Counted from the first letter of the stretch, positions 7,702 through 16,328 are shown. The stretch: 64,000 nt of DNA from Kitasatospora sp. CB01950 (GCF_001905465.1 NZ_LISX01000006.1:124001-188000), one strand, 5' to 3'. Notes: generated by a model from the sequence alone, not told the origin. Translations and numbers: made by a program.

Positions 7702-8610
7702 ATGGCAATCATCGAGGTGGAGAACCTCGTCAAACGTTACGCCGGGCGCGCCGTGCTGAACGGCGTCTCCTTCGCCGTCGAGCCGGGCGAGATCTTCGGC
7801 ATCCTGGGCCCCAACGGAGCCGGCAAGACCACCACCGTCGAGTGCGTCGAGGGGCTGCGCGCCCCCGACGGCGGCACCGTCCGGGTGTGCGGGCTCGATC
7901 CGCAGCACGACGGCGGGCAGCTGCCGCAGGTGCTCGGCGTGCAGCTCCAGCAGAGCGAGCTGCCCGACAAACTCACCGTCCGCGAGGCGCTGGAGCTGTA
8001 CAGCTCGTTCTACCGCCGGCCCGCCGACTGGCGGGAGCTCGCCGAAATCCTGCGCCTGACCGACAGGTTCGGCACGCAGTTCCGCCGGCTGTCGGGCGGG
8101 CAGAAGCAGCGGCTGTCGATCGCGCTCGCCCTGCTCGGCACCCCGCGGGTGGCCGTGCTCGACGAACTCACCACCGGCCTCGACCCGCAGGCCCGCCGCG
8201 ACGTGTGGGGCCTGATCGAGCGGATCCGCGACCGCGGCGTGACGATCCTGCTGGTCACCCACTTCATGGAGGAGGCCGAGCGGCTCTGCGACCGACTCGC
8301 AGTCATCGACACCGGCCGCGTCGTCGCGATCGACACCCCGGACGGCCTGGTCTCCCGCATCCGGTCCGCACAGCGGATCCGGTTCCGGCCGTCCGCCCCG
8401 CTCGACGTGGCGGAGCTGGCCGCGCTGCCCGAGGTCGAATCCGTCGAACGGGTCGGCGAACAGCTGGTGGTGACGGGCGACGGCGAACTCCTGCTCGCCG
8501 TCACCACGGTGCTCACCGCCCGCCGGATCGCCGCCCTCGACCTGCGGGTCGAACAGCACTCGCTGGAGGACGCGTTCGTCGCGCTCACCGGCCGCACCGC
8601 CGAATCCTGA
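7702..8610 (+). CDS. ABC transporter ATP-binding protein (DrrA/multidrug export type)
   Basis: ATPase subunit (302 aa) that would power export through the permease encoded 41 bases downstream. Walker A GPNGAGKTT is near residues 38-46, the signature LSGGQ near 133 and Walker B with catalytic Glu (VAVLDE) near 156. The H-loop His lies in VTHF, and a C-terminal extension of about 90 residues is typical of DrrA-like exporters. The chosen ATG gives the canonical start MAIIEVENLVKRY. It is the first gene of a four-gene operon with a two-component system, an arrangement common for self-resistance or cell-envelope stress exporters in Streptomyces. Confidence 0.9.
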   Translation: MAIIEVENLVKRYAGRAVLNGVSFAVEPGEIFGILGPNGAGKTTTVECVEGLRAPDGGTVRVCGLDPQHDGGQLPQVLGVQLQQSELPDKLTVREALELYSSFYRRPADWRELAEILRLTDRFGTQFRRLSGGQKQRLSIALALLGTPRVAVLDELTTGLDPQARRDVWGLIERIRDRGVTILLVTHFMEEAERLCDRLAVIDTGRVVAIDTPDGLVSRIRSAQRIRFRPSAPLDVAELAALPEVESVERVGEQLVVTGDGELLLAVTTVLTARRIAALDLRVEQHSLEDAFVALTGRTAES

Positions 8611-8651
8611 GCCCGCCGAGTCCCGAGCCCGCCGAATCCCGAGGAGTCCCT

Positions 8652-9392
8652 GTGTCACCGCTGTTCCGGCTCACCGTCGCCGAGACCCGGCTGTTCCTGC
8701 GCGAACCCGTCGTGGTGTTCTTCGCGCTCGCCTTCGCCCCGATCCTGCTGGCGGTGCTCGGCCTGATCCCCTCCATGCGGGCCGCCAACCCGGAGTTGGG
8801 CGGCGTCCGGCCGATCGTTTTCTACCTGCCGATCGTGGTCGCGATGGGCATCGCCCTGTTCGCGCTCAGCGGCCTGACCCAACTCCTGGCCGGCTACCGG
8901 GAGAAGGGCGTGCTGCGCCGCCTGCGGACCACCCCCGTCGGGCCGCGCGTGCTGCTCGGCGCCCAGCTGCTGATGGCCACCGCACTGTCCCTGGCCACCC
9001 TCCTCGTCCTGCTGGTCGTCGGCCGGCTGGCGTTCGACGTCCACCTGCCGCGCCTGCTCCCGGCGTTCCTGCTCTGCCACCTGCTGGTCGCGGCCTCGAT
9101 GTTCGCGCTCGGCCTGCTGGTCGCCGCGCTCGCCCCGAACGGCCGCAGCGCCGCGGCGGTCGGGTCGCTGCTGTTCTTCCCGCTGATGTTCTTCGCCGGC
9201 CTGTGGCTGCCCCGGGCCAGGATGAACGGAGTCCTGCTGACGATCAGCGATTTGACGCCCCTCGGCGCAGGCGTGCAATCCTTGCAGGACGCCACCGCCG
9301 GGCACTGGCCGCACCCGATCCACCTGCTCGCCCTGCTGGCGTGGACGACCGTGGCCGGTGGGCTCGCTGCCCGGTACTTCCGTTGGGAGTAG
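8652..9392 (+). CDS. ABC-2 type transporter permease
   Basis: Integral membrane partner of the preceding ATPase, 246 residues with about six hydrophobic helices starting around residue 20 (VVFFALAFAPILLAVLGL) and ending near residue 240. The layout matches ABC-2 permeases, with a cytoplasmic loop containing YREKGVLRRLRTTPVG, the conserved coupling region. The GTG at 8652 is preceded by GAGGAG and restores the usual short cytoplasmic N-terminus; an open frame further upstream is antisense to nothing and overlaps the ATPase gene, so it is rejected. The transported compound is unknown. Confidence 0.88.
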   Translation: MSPLFRLTVAETRLFLREPVVVFFALAFAPILLAVLGLIPSMRAANPELGGVRPIVFYLPIVVAMGIALFALSGLTQLLAGYREKGVLRRLRTTPVGPRVLLGAQLLMATALSLATLLVLLVVGRLAFDVHLPRLLPAFLLCHLLVAASMFALGLLVAALAPNGRSAAAVGSLLFFPLMFFAGLWLPRARMNGVLLTISDLTPLGAGVQSLQDATAGHWPHPIHLLALLAWTTVAGGLAARYFRWE

Positions 9393-9406
9393 GGGGGTTG
9401 GGCATC

Positions 9407-10693
9407 GTGACCGGCATCGTGACCGCGCTGCGCACCGCATCCGACCGCCGGGAGCAGACCGGGACGGCCGCCGTCCGGCTGCTGCCGTTCGTCCTGCTGG
9501 CCCTCAGCACCGCGATCGCCGTGCTGCAGTGGCTGCGCGACGTCCCGATGCCCTTCCCGCTGGTCCTGGGGCTCTCGGTCGCCGCCGCGCTCTGGATGCT
9601 CGGCTTCCACGCGCTCCGCCCAACACGTCGCCGGCCGGCCGGGGTCCGCTGCGGGTACTACGCCGGGCTGATGCTGCTGGCCGCCGGGCTGGTCGCCGTC
9701 GCCCCCTGGTACGGCCTGTTCGCCTTCGCCGGCTACCCGCAGGCGTTCCAGCACCTGACCGGCCGCCCGCGCTACGCCGGCGCCGCCGCCACCGCGGCGA
9801 TCTCGGCGGCGGCGTTCATGGGCGGCGTGTCCGGCATCGACGCCGCCCGCATGTGGTGGGCCTGGGCGGGCATCGGCCTGATCTCCGCGGTGCTCGCCGG
9901 CGTGCTGTTCCACTTCGTCGGGACGGCCGACCGCCGCAACACCGAGCAGAAACGGGCGCTCGCCCGCCTGCACGAGGCCAACGCCAGGCTGGAGGCCGCG
10001 CTGGTGGAGAACGCCGGCCTGCACGCCCGCCTGCTGACGCTGGCCCGCGAGGCCGGCGTCCAGGACGAACGGCAGCGGATGGCCCGGGAGATCCACGACA
10101 CCCTCGCCCAGGGCCTGGCCGGCATCCTCACCCAACTCCAGGCCGCCGAACAGACCCTGGACGCGCCCGCCGCGCTGCGCCGGCACCTGGCCAACGCCAC
10201 CGGCCTGGCCCGCGAGAGCCTCGTCGAGGCCCGCCGCACCGTCCACGCCGTGCAGCCCACCGCCCTGGCCGAGGCCCGACTCCCCGACGCCATCGGCGAG
10301 GTGACCAGGCGGTGGTCCGAACTCCAGCACGTCGACGCCCGCCTGACCACCACCGGCGACGCCCGCCCGATGCACGCCGAGGTCGAAGCCGCCCTGCTGC
10401 GCACCGCCCAGGAAGCCCTCGCCAACGTGGCCAAGCACGCCCGCGCCACCCGGGTCGGCCTCACCCTCTCCTACATGGAGGACGTGGTCACCCTCGACGT
10501 CCGCGACGACGGCGCGGGCTTCGACCCCGCCGCCGCCCGCCCGGTCATGTCCGCCGACGGCGGTTTCGGGCTCGCCGCGATGCGCCGCCGCGTCCAGCGC
10601 CTCACCGGACAGCTCGTCGTCGAATCGGAGCCGGGCGGCGGAACGGCGATCTCCGCCACCGTCCCGGCGATCCCCGCAGGAGGCACCAGGTGA
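9407..10693 (+). CDS. Sensor histidine kinase (HisKA_3 / NarL-partner type)
   Basis: Membrane sensor kinase of 428 residues. The N-terminal 170 residues contain about five hydrophobic helices, followed by a coiled-coil stretch rich in Ala, Glu and Arg. The dimerisation motif ERQRMAREIHDTLAQGL has phosphoacceptor His230, and a HATPase_c domain follows with an N-box (EALANVAKHA) and G-boxes (VRDDGAGFD and GGFGLAAMRRR). The GTG at 9407 is chosen because AGGGGGG lies nine bases upstream; a TTG at 9398 is too close to that site. Its stop overlaps the response regulator start by GTGA, so the two are translated as a pair and probably control the exporter operon. Confidence 0.9.
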   Translation: MTGIVTALRTASDRREQTGTAAVRLLPFVLLALSTAIAVLQWLRDVPMPFPLVLGLSVAAALWMLGFHALRPTRRRPAGVRCGYYAGLMLLAAGLVAVAPWYGLFAFAGYPQAFQHLTGRPRYAGAAATAAISAAAFMGGVSGIDAARMWWAWAGIGLISAVLAGVLFHFVGTADRRNTEQKRALARLHEANARLEAALVENAGLHARLLTLAREAGVQDERQRMAREIHDTLAQGLAGILTQLQAAEQTLDAPAALRRHLANATGLARESLVEARRTVHAVQPTALAEARLPDAIGEVTRRWSELQHVDARLTTTGDARPMHAEVEAALLRTAQEALANVAKHARATRVGLTLSYMEDVVTLDVRDDGAGFDPAAARPVMSADGGFGLAAMRRRVQRLTGQLVVESEPGGGTAISATVPAIPAGGTR

Positions 10694-11313
10694 TCACGCT
10701 GCTGATCGTCGACGACCACCCCGTCGTCCGGGACGGACTGCGCGGCATGTTCGGCGCCGACCCGCGCTTCGAGGTGCTCGGCGAGGCCGCAGACGGCGCG
10801 GCCGCCGTCGCCGCCGCGCAGCGGCTGCGACCCGACGTCGTCCTGATGGACCTGCGGATGCCCGGCACCGACGGCGTCACCGCCATCAGGGAACTCGCCC
10901 GTCTCGGCCTTTCCACCCGCGTCCTGGTGCTCACCACCTACGACACCGACGGCGACGTCGTCCCCGCCATCGAGGCCGGGGCCACCGGCTACCTGCTGAA
11001 GGACACCCCCAGGGACGAGCTCTTCCACGCCGTCGAAGCCGCCGCCGAGGGCCGGCCGGTGCTGTCCCCCGCCATCACCGCCCTGCTCATCGGCCAGGTC
11101 CGCCGCCCCGCGCCCGCCCTGCTCTCCGCCCGCGAACTCGAAGTCCTCGAACTGATCGCCAAGGGCACCACCAACCGCGAGGCCGCCCGGCAGCTGTTCA
11201 TCAGCGAAGCCACCGTCAAGACCCACCTGCTGCACCTCTACGCCAAGCTCAACGCCACCGACCGCGCCTCCGCCGTCGCCGCCGGCTTCTCCCACGGCTA
11301 CCTGACGCCCTGA
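10690..11313 (+). CDS. LuxR/NarL-family response regulator
   Basis: DNA-binding response regulator of 207 residues. The receiver domain shows the acidic pair in IVDDHPVVRDGL, the phosphorylatable Asp54 in VVLMDLRMPG and the conserved Lys in YLLKDTP. The C-terminal HTH domain contains LSARELEVLELIAKGTTNRE and ISEATVKTHL, a textbook LuxR recognition helix. The GTG start overlaps the kinase stop. Phosphorylated by the cognate kinase, it likely regulates the upstream ABC exporter genes, perhaps through the palindromes at 7608-7665 (inference). It converges with the GntR gene. Confidence 0.93.
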   Translation: MITLLIVDDHPVVRDGLRGMFGADPRFEVLGEAADGAAAVAAAQRLRPDVVLMDLRMPGTDGVTAIRELARLGLSTRVLVLTTYDTDGDVVPAIEAGATGYLLKDTPRDELFHAVEAAAEGRPVLSPAITALLIGQVRRPAPALLSARELEVLELIAKGTTNREAARQLFISEATVKTHLLHLYAKLNATDRASAVAAGFSHGYLTP

Positions 11314-11346
11314 CGGCGGCCGCCCCCGGTCGGTTGCGGCCCGCGT

Positions 11347-12126
11347 TCAGGACATCTGGACCGCCGCGCCCATCCGGTAGTCGTGCGCGGAGAACGCGGC
11401 CGAGACGGCGAAGCGGTCCGCGCGGACCAGGGTCTGCCGCCACTCGATCAGCCGCCCCCCGTCGTCCCGGCCGAGCCGGTCGATCGCGAGCAGCGCGGTG
11501 GTCTCCGGGCAGTCCAGCAGGATGCGCTCGCCCCGGCCGGGGACGACGGCCCGGATCCGCTCCCAGCCGCCGCAGATCCGGCTGCCGCAGTGGCGTTCGA
11601 GTTCGTCGTAGAGCGCGGTGTGGGTGAAGTCCACGTCCAGCAGCGGGTGGGCGACGTCCCAGGGCAGCCAGATCCGGTCGACGGCCAGCGGCTCCTCGTC
11701 GGCCAGCCGGATGCGCTCCAGGTAGAGCAGCGGCGTGGACTCCTCCAGCCCCAGCCGCGCGGCGATGACGCCGTCGGCGCGCCGGTCGAGCGCGCGCACC
11801 ACGCTGCGCTGGACGGCACCGACCTCCTCCACCGAGCGGAACAGGCTGTACCCCTCGCCGACGTCCTGCTCCAGCGGGCGGCTCGCGGTGAACCTGGACG
11901 CCCTGCCGCGCTGCGCGCTGACCACGCCCTCCTCGCGGAGCCCCCGCAGCGCCTCGCGGACGGTGTGCCGGCTGACCCCGTACTCGGCGCCCAGGTCGTG
12001 CTCGCCGGGGAAGACGTCGCGGAACTCGCCCTCGTCGAGCCGGCGCAGCAGGTCGGCGCGCAGCTGCGCCCAGAGCGGGCTGCCCGCGGATCGGGTGATC
12101 GGCCTGGGGCCGGGGTCGGTGGTCAC
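11347..12126 (-). CDS. GntR-family transcriptional regulator, HutC/UTRA subfamily
   Basis: A 259-residue repressor-like protein. Residues 10-75 form the winged HTH (YGVSRHTVREALRGLREEGV). The rest is a UTRA effector-binding domain, seen from segments such as LYLERIRLADEEPLAVDRIW and HCGSRICGG. GTG at 12126 (VTTDPGPRP) is preferred, with AGGA eight bases upstream; an ATG at 12207 would add 27 residues but has a poor ribosome site. It lies downstream of, and in the same orientation as, the sulfur operon, separated by a hairpin. Its upstream region holds a degenerate copy (AATGT, four bases, then ACC) of the dyad found before the sulfide quinone reductase gene, so it may control that operon. Confidence 0.85.
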   Translation of the reverse strand: MTTDPGPRPITRSAGSPLWAQLRADLLRRLDEGEFRDVFPGEHDLGAEYGVSRHTVREALRGLREEGVVSAQRGRASRFTASRPLEQDVGEGYSLFRSVEEVGAVQRSVVRALDRRADGVIAARLGLEESTPLLYLERIRLADEEPLAVDRIWLPWDVAHPLLDVDFTHTALYDELERHCGSRICGGWERIRAVVPGRGERILLDCPETTALLAIDRLGRDDGGRLIEWRQTLVRADRFAVSAAFSAHDYRMGAAVQMS

Positions 12127-12177
12127 GGCGCCGTCCTGGAGGTCAGGGTTCGGATGGGTGGAGCGGGACACGAACTG

Positions 12178-12191
12178 AATGTTCGTACCTG
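12178..12191. promoter_or_regulatory. Degenerate dyad upstream of the GntR gene
   Basis: AATGTTCGTACCTG matches the left half-site AATGT, the four-base spacing and the first AC of the AATGT-ACGG-ACATT dyads at 15799-15882. It lies 52 bases upstream of the GntR start, where an autoregulatory operator would be expected. The right half is only partly conserved. Confidence 0.3.
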
Positions 12192-12210
12192 GGCGGGGGC
12201 TGCACAAAAT

Positions 12211-12240
12211 CGGACGCCCGCCGGGTGCGGCGGGCGTCCG
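12211..12240 (-). terminator. Hairpin terminator of the sulfur operon
   Basis: A perfect 12-bp stem (CGGACGCCCGCC with GGCGGGCGTCCG) and a six-base loop lie about 80 bases past the stop of the TauE gene and just before the GntR promoter region. It would separate the sulfur operon from the GntR gene. Confidence 0.7.
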
Positions 12241-12250
12241 ACGGTGCGGC

Positions 12251-12323
12251 GGTGACGGGGGCGGTCGGGCGGGGCCGGTGACGGGGGCGGTCGGGCCAGG
12301 GCGGTCAGGCCAGGGCGGTCAGG
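12251..12323. repeat. Short direct repeats at the 3' end of the sulfur operon
   Basis: A 20-base unit beginning GGTGACGGGGGCGG occurs at 12251-12270 and again at 12277-12296. A 14-base unit containing AGGGCGGTCAGG then occurs twice in tandem to 12323, running into the TauE stop codon. They look like replication-slippage products with no evident function. Confidence 0.6.
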
Positions 12324-13098
12324 CGAGCACGCCGATCAGCATGAAGGAGGCCACGCCGAGCAGGACTGCGGCGAAGGCCCGCTGCAGTGCGGCGCCGGAC
12401 AGCTTGGACGCCAGTCGCCTGCCGTCCCAGGCGCCGAGCACGGCGGCGCCCACGAACGGCCCGAAGACGGCCAGGTCGAGGGAGATGCCGGAGACCGCCA
12501 GGCGGGTGGTGAGGGAGACCACCGAGTTGATCAGGATGACCACCAGGCTGGTGCCGACGGCCTTGCGCATCGGCAGCCGGAGCACCGAGACCAACGCGGG
12601 CACCGCGAGGAAGCCGCCGCCGACGCCCAGCAGTCCGGTCACCGCGCCCAGCCCGGCGCCGGCCGCGACCGTGCCGAGGCGGCCGCGTCGGGCCGGCCCG
12701 GCGGGGCCGTCGTCCTCGGCCGGGGCGCGCGTCGTGGTGCGGGTGCCGCGCAGCATCGCGGCGGCGGCGAGGGCGGCCAGGGCGGCGAACGCCGCGGTCA
12801 GCACCGACTGCGGGATGCGGTGCGCGAGCACCGACGTCCCGATGGCGGGGAGCACGCCGGCCGCGGCGAACAGCGCGCCGGTCCGCCATTTGACGTTGCC
12901 GGTGCCGGCGTGGCGGAAGAGCGCGGTGACGGTGGTGGCGGTGACGATGACCAGGCTGGTGGTCCCGGCCTGGGCGGGCTCGACGCCCAGCAGGTACACC
13001 AGCGCCGGCACCGCCAGCACGCCCCCGCCGCCGCCCAGCGCGCCCAGCGCCACGCCGACCACGGCTCCGCAGAGCAGAGCGGTGATCAGGACGCTCAC
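12319..13098 (-). CDS. TauE/SafE-family sulfite/sulfur-anion exporter
   Basis: Membrane protein of 259 residues with about eight hydrophobic helices. The two glycine-rich repeats of the family are visible: GVALGALGGGGGVLAVPALV near residue 15 and AVTGLLGVGGGFLAVPALV near residue 150. TauE/SafE proteins move sulfite, thiosulfate or related anions out of the cell. Its GTG start overlaps the stop of the persulfide dioxygenase gene (GTGA), so it would discharge the sulfite or thiosulfate made by that enzyme. A charged, Pro-rich cytoplasmic loop of about 25 residues (near TRAPAEDDGPAG) separates the halves. Confidence 0.85.
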   Translation of the reverse strand: MSVLITALLCGAVVGVALGALGGGGGVLAVPALVYLLGVEPAQAGTTSLVIVTATTVTALFRHAGTGNVKWRTGALFAAAGVLPAIGTSVLAHRIPQSVLTAAFAALAALAAAAMLRGTRTTTRAPAEDDGPAGPARRGRLGTVAAGAGLGAVTGLLGVGGGFLAVPALVSVLRLPMRKAVGTSLVVILINSVVSLTTRLAVSGISLDLAVFGPFVGAAVLGAWDGRRLASKLSGAALQRAFAAVLLGVASFMLIGVLA

Positions 13099-14519
13099 GC
13101 CGTGACGCCGTCCGGGGCGGTGTCGGCGGGCCGGACGACCTCGCCCTGCCAGGCGCCGAACCCGCCGCGCAGGTCGGTGGTGTCGAAGCCGCGGGCGCGC
13201 AGCACGGAGGCGGCCACCGAGGAGCGGTTGCCGCTCGCGCAGATCACGGTCAGCGGCCGTCCGGTCGGCAGTTCGCCCAGCCGGGCGAGCAGTTCGGGCA
13301 GCGGGATCAGCCGGGCGCCGGGGATGGTGCCGGCGTCCCGCACCTCGCCCGGTCCGCGGACGTCCAGCAGCTCGAACTCGGCTCCGGCGCCCGCCAGTTC
13401 ACCGGCGAGGGCGTCGGCCTCGACCCGGGTCGCGGCGGCGAGGTACTCGGCGCCGACGGCGTCCACCGGGGCGGCCAGGGCGCCGAGGACGCGGTCGAAG
13501 CCGATCCGGGCCAGCCGGGTCCGGGCCTCGGCGGCGGTGGCCGGGTCGCCGCACAGCACCAGGGTGTCCTGGGCGTCGAGCACCTGGCCGGCGAGCTCGG
13601 CGAAGCGGCCGCCCAGCGGTATGTTGACCGCGCCGTGCAGGTGGGCGGCGGCGAACGCCTCCGGGTCGCGGGTGTCCAGCACGGTGGCGCCGCCCGCCCG
13701 CGCCGCCAGGAACGCCTCCGGGGTGAGCGCCGGCACCGCGGAGCCCTCGTCCAGCACCGGACGGGCCTCGCGGTTGCGCACCGAGGTGAACGCGAAGTAG
13801 GCGGGCACGGCGGGCTGACCGGCGGCCACCACGGCGACGAACTCGTCCTCGGTCATGTCGGCCAGCGCGTAGTTGCCGCGCCGCTGGTTGCCGATCGTGC
13901 AGCTCAGCTCGGCGGACAGGTTCTTGCCGCAGGCCGAGCCCGCTCCGTGCGCCGGGTAGACCCGGGTGTCGTCGGGGAGGGTGAGCAGGGCGCGGGTGGA
14001 GCGGTACAGCAGGCGGCCCATCTCCTCGGCCGACCGGCCGCGCGAGCTGAGCAGGTCGGGGCGGCCGACGTCGCCGATGAACAGCGTGTCGCCGGTGAGC
14101 ACGCCGTACGGGACGGCGTCGTCCGGGTGTTCGCGCACCACGACACAGATCGACTCCGGGGTGTGGCCCGGGGTGTGCAGGATCTCCAGCTCGACCTCGC
14201 CGAGGCCGAGGCGCTCGCCGTCTGCCAGCGGGTCGGTGTCGAAGTCGAGCGCGGCGACGGAGCCGTAGGAGATGCGCGCGCCGGCGCGCTCGGCCAGCTC
14301 CAGGTGGCCGGAGAGGAAGTCGGCGTGGATGTGGGTCTCGATGACCCGCTCGATGGTCAGACCGTGCTGCGCGGCGGTGTCGAGGTAGTCCTGGACGTCG
14401 CGCTGGGGGTCGACCACGACGGCCCGGCCGGTGGTGCGGTCGCCGACCAGGTAGGAGGCGTGGGAGAGGCAGTCGAGGTAGAACTGCACGAAGACCAGCG
14501 AGCGGTCGGGCGTCGTCAT
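13095..14519 (-). CDS. Persulfide dioxygenase-rhodanese fusion (MBL fold plus two rhodanese domains)
   Basis: Bifunctional enzyme that oxidises glutathione-like or low-molecular-weight persulfides to sulfite and, by rhodanese activity, handles sulfane sulfur. Residues 1-250 form a metallo-beta-lactamase domain with the metal motif THIHADFLSGH (His63, His65, Asp67), HTPGH and PAHGAGS. Two rhodanese domains follow. The second keeps an active Cys427 in VICASGNRS; the first has a Cys in VLCGDPA, but its loop is less typical and may be structural. In actinomycetes the natural thiol would be mycothiol or bacillithiol-like, which is inference. The gene lies between the sulfide:quinone reductase and the TauE exporter, so the three form a sulfide-to-sulfite route. 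It resembles CstB of staphylococci in domain order. Confidence 0.88.
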   Translation of the reverse strand: MTTPDRSLVFVQFYLDCLSHASYLVGDRTTGRAVVVDPQRDVQDYLDTAAQHGLTIERVIETHIHADFLSGHLELAERAGARISYGSVAALDFDTDPLADGERLGLGEVELEILHTPGHTPESICVVVREHPDDAVPYGVLTGDTLFIGDVGRPDLLSSRGRSAEEMGRLLYRSTRALLTLPDDTRVYPAHGAGSACGKNLSAELSCTIGNQRRGNYALADMTEDEFVAVVAAGQPAVPAYFAFTSVRNREARPVLDEGSAVPALTPEAFLAARAGGATVLDTRDPEAFAAAHLHGAVNIPLGGRFAELAGQVLDAQDTLVLCGDPATAAEARTRLARIGFDRVLGALAAPVDAVGAEYLAAATRVEADALAGELAGAGAEFELLDVRGPGEVRDAGTIPGARLIPLPELLARLGELPTGRPLTVICASGNRSSVAASVLRARGFDTTDLRGGFGAWQGEVVRPADTAPDGVTA

Positions 14520-14583
14520 CTGGGGCTCCTGAAAAGGGAGTTGGACGGGGCGGGAGGGTGGGAGCTCGGGTGCGACCGGAGGG

Positions 14584-15783
14584 TCAGGCGAGCCCGCGGA
14601 GCATGAGGTTCCAGTAGAGGAACGGCAGGCCGCGCCGCTTGAGGTGCCACATGTCGGTGCGCTCGCGGAAGGTGTTGATCAGCGGGATCGACGGGGCGGG
14701 CCGACCGCTGTAGTCGAACTCGGCGAGCAGCATCTTGTTGCGCGCGGTGGTCAGCGGGCAGGAGGCGTAGCCGTCGTAGGAGGCCGTCGGCTCCCGGCCG
14801 TTCATGGTGGCGAGCAGGTTCTCCACCAGCACGGGTGCCTGCTTGCGCACGGCGGCGCCGGTCTTGGAGTTCGGCGACGATCCGGCGTCGCCGAGCGCCC
14901 ACACGTTCGGGTGCCGGACGTGCCGCATGGTGTGCTTGTCGATCTCGACGTAGCCGGCCGGGTCGTCGGTACCGGCCAGCGGACTGCGCTTGACCCAGTC
15001 CGGGGCGCTCTGCGGCGGCACCACGTGGGCGACGTCGTACGGCAGGGTCGTCGTGCCGCCGGTCCCGAGGTCGGTGACCACCACCTCGCGGGCGCCCGGG
15101 CGCACCTCGGTGACCTCGCTCCCGTAGTGGACCTTGATGCCGTAGCGGCGCACCACCTCGTCGAGCACCCGGGCGAACTCCGGGACGCCGAAGATGGCGG
15201 CGCCGGGGATCACCAGGTGGACGTCGATCTTGCCGAGCACGCCTTCCCTGCGCCAGTGGTCGGCGGCCAGGTAGGCGATCTTCTGCGGGGCGCCGCCGCA
15301 CTTTATGGCGCCGGTCGGCATGCTGAACACCGCGCTGCCCGAACGGGTTTCGCGGATGAAGCGCCAGGTCGCCGGAGCGTACTGCGGCAGGTAGTTGCTG
15401 GACAGGCCATCCTTGCCGAGCCCCGCCTCCAGGCCCGGCACCCGGTCCCAGTCCAGCTGGATGCCGGGGCAGACCACGAGGTGCTCGTAGGAAACCGTGC
15501 CGCCGTCGTCCAGCGTCACCTCCTGCGCCTCGGGGTCGACGGCGACCGCGGCCCGGCGAATCCACTGCACGCCCTTCGGCATGACGGACGCCTGCGGCCG
15601 GATGCTCTCCGCGAGCGGCGCCCGTCCGCCGCCGACCAACGTCCACAGCGGCTGGTAGTAGTGACGGTCGCTCGGATCGAGCACCGCGAGGTCCTTCTCG
15701 CCGGCCCGTCGGAGCCGGGCAGCGACCGAGATACCGGCGGTCCCGCCGCCGATGATCACGATCCGATGATGCTTGCTTGTCAA
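14584..15783 (-). CDS. sqr: Sulfide:quinone oxidoreductase (FAD/NAD-type)
   Basis: Membrane-associated flavoprotein that oxidises sulfide to persulfide or polysulfide and passes electrons to quinone. The 399-residue protein begins TSKHHRIVIIGGGTAGIS with the FAD GxGxxG motif. It carries cysteines in VVCPG, IKCGGAPQK and ASCPLT, the first two matching the redox Cys contexts of the mitochondrial-like SQR class, and VWALGDAG as the C-terminal FAD motif. TTG at 15783 is chosen because GAGGGAGGG lies just upstream; an ATG 20 codons earlier would cover the operator. It heads the operon with the persulfide dioxygenase (64 bases downstream) and the exporter. Confidence 0.85.
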   Translation of the reverse strand: MTSKHHRIVIIGGGTAGISVAARLRRAGEKDLAVLDPSDRHYYQPLWTLVGGGRAPLAESIRPQASVMPKGVQWIRRAAVAVDPEAQEVTLDDGGTVSYEHLVVCPGIQLDWDRVPGLEAGLGKDGLSSNYLPQYAPATWRFIRETRSGSAVFSMPTGAIKCGGAPQKIAYLAADHWRREGVLGKIDVHLVIPGAAIFGVPEFARVLDEVVRRYGIKVHYGSEVTEVRPGAREVVVTDLGTGGTTTLPYDVAHVVPPQSAPDWVKRSPLAGTDDPAGYVEIDKHTMRHVRHPNVWALGDAGSSPNSKTGAAVRKQAPVLVENLLATMNGREPTASYDGYASCPLTTARNKMLLAEFDYSGRPAPSIPLINTFRERTDMWHLKRRGLPFLYWNLMLRGLA

Positions 15784-15798
15784 CGGCCCTCCCTCGGG

Positions 15799-15882
15799 AA
15801 ATGTACGGACATTAAAGTAGGGCGGGGCCGCGACCGACCGCAAGACCGCCCGGGGAATCCCGCCGCATTTGTCCGTACATTT
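15799..15882. promoter_or_regulatory. Paired dyad operators upstream of sqr
   Basis: AAATGTACGGACATT at 15799-15813 contains an AATGT-ACGG-ACATT dyad. The reverse complement of its first 13 bases recurs exactly as TGTCCGTACATTT at 15870-15882. The left copy lies 16 bases upstream of the sqr start and overlaps a TACTTTAAT stretch on the minus strand that could be a -10 region. Two copies in opposite orientation, 58 bases apart, look like a repressor looping or cooperative binding site. Confidence 0.6.
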
Positions 15883-15995
15883 GCCTCTGAGGCACGAGGC
15901 GCAGACCCGCAGGACCGGCCCACCGGCGGCGGCGGCCGGGCGAGGAGGGCCCGATCAATGCCGCCCGGCCGCGCCGCGCCGCCGTATGCTCCCCG

Positions 15996-16328
15996 ATGGA
16001 GACCGACGGCGTCTCGCACGGCTGCGAAGTCCTGGCCGCAGGGCCCTACTTCGCGAATCTGGTGTTCCCCGCACTCCCCCGACCGGTCGCACCGGGCGGC
16101 GAGGTCTTCGCGGACGGCTTCGCGTTCGTACCCGGCGGCGCGCACACCCTCGCCATGGCGCTCTGCCGACTCGGCCGCACCGCCGTCCGGAGCGTGGACT
16201 TCGACACCGACCTGTTCAGCACCGACGTCCTGGCGGCGGCCCGAACGAAGGGCCTGGACGAGCAGACCTTCCGCCACCACCCGTTCCCCGCAGCCGACCT
16301 CGCCGACCGGCTCGCCCGCACCCCCTGA
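15996..16328 (+). pseudogene. N-terminal fragment of a PfkB-family sugar kinase
   Basis: An open frame of 110 residues. After a divergent start it reads GEVFADGFAFVPGGAHT followed by AMALCRLGRTAVRS, which matches the beginning of ribokinase/PfkB proteins (glycine-rich substrate motif and first beta-alpha unit). PfkB kinases are about 300 residues and end in a GAGD catalytic motif that is absent here. The frame ends at 16328 without any following kinase sequence, so this is most likely a truncated remnant. It could still be expressed: its start lies 113 bases from the divergent dyad region of sqr. Confidence 0.5.

Noticed and set aside
11318..11341. Terminator between the response regulator and GntR genes
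   Set aside because: Only a 6-bp stem (GGCCGC/GCGGCC) with a 12-base loop is present, too weak to claim in such GC-rich DNA.
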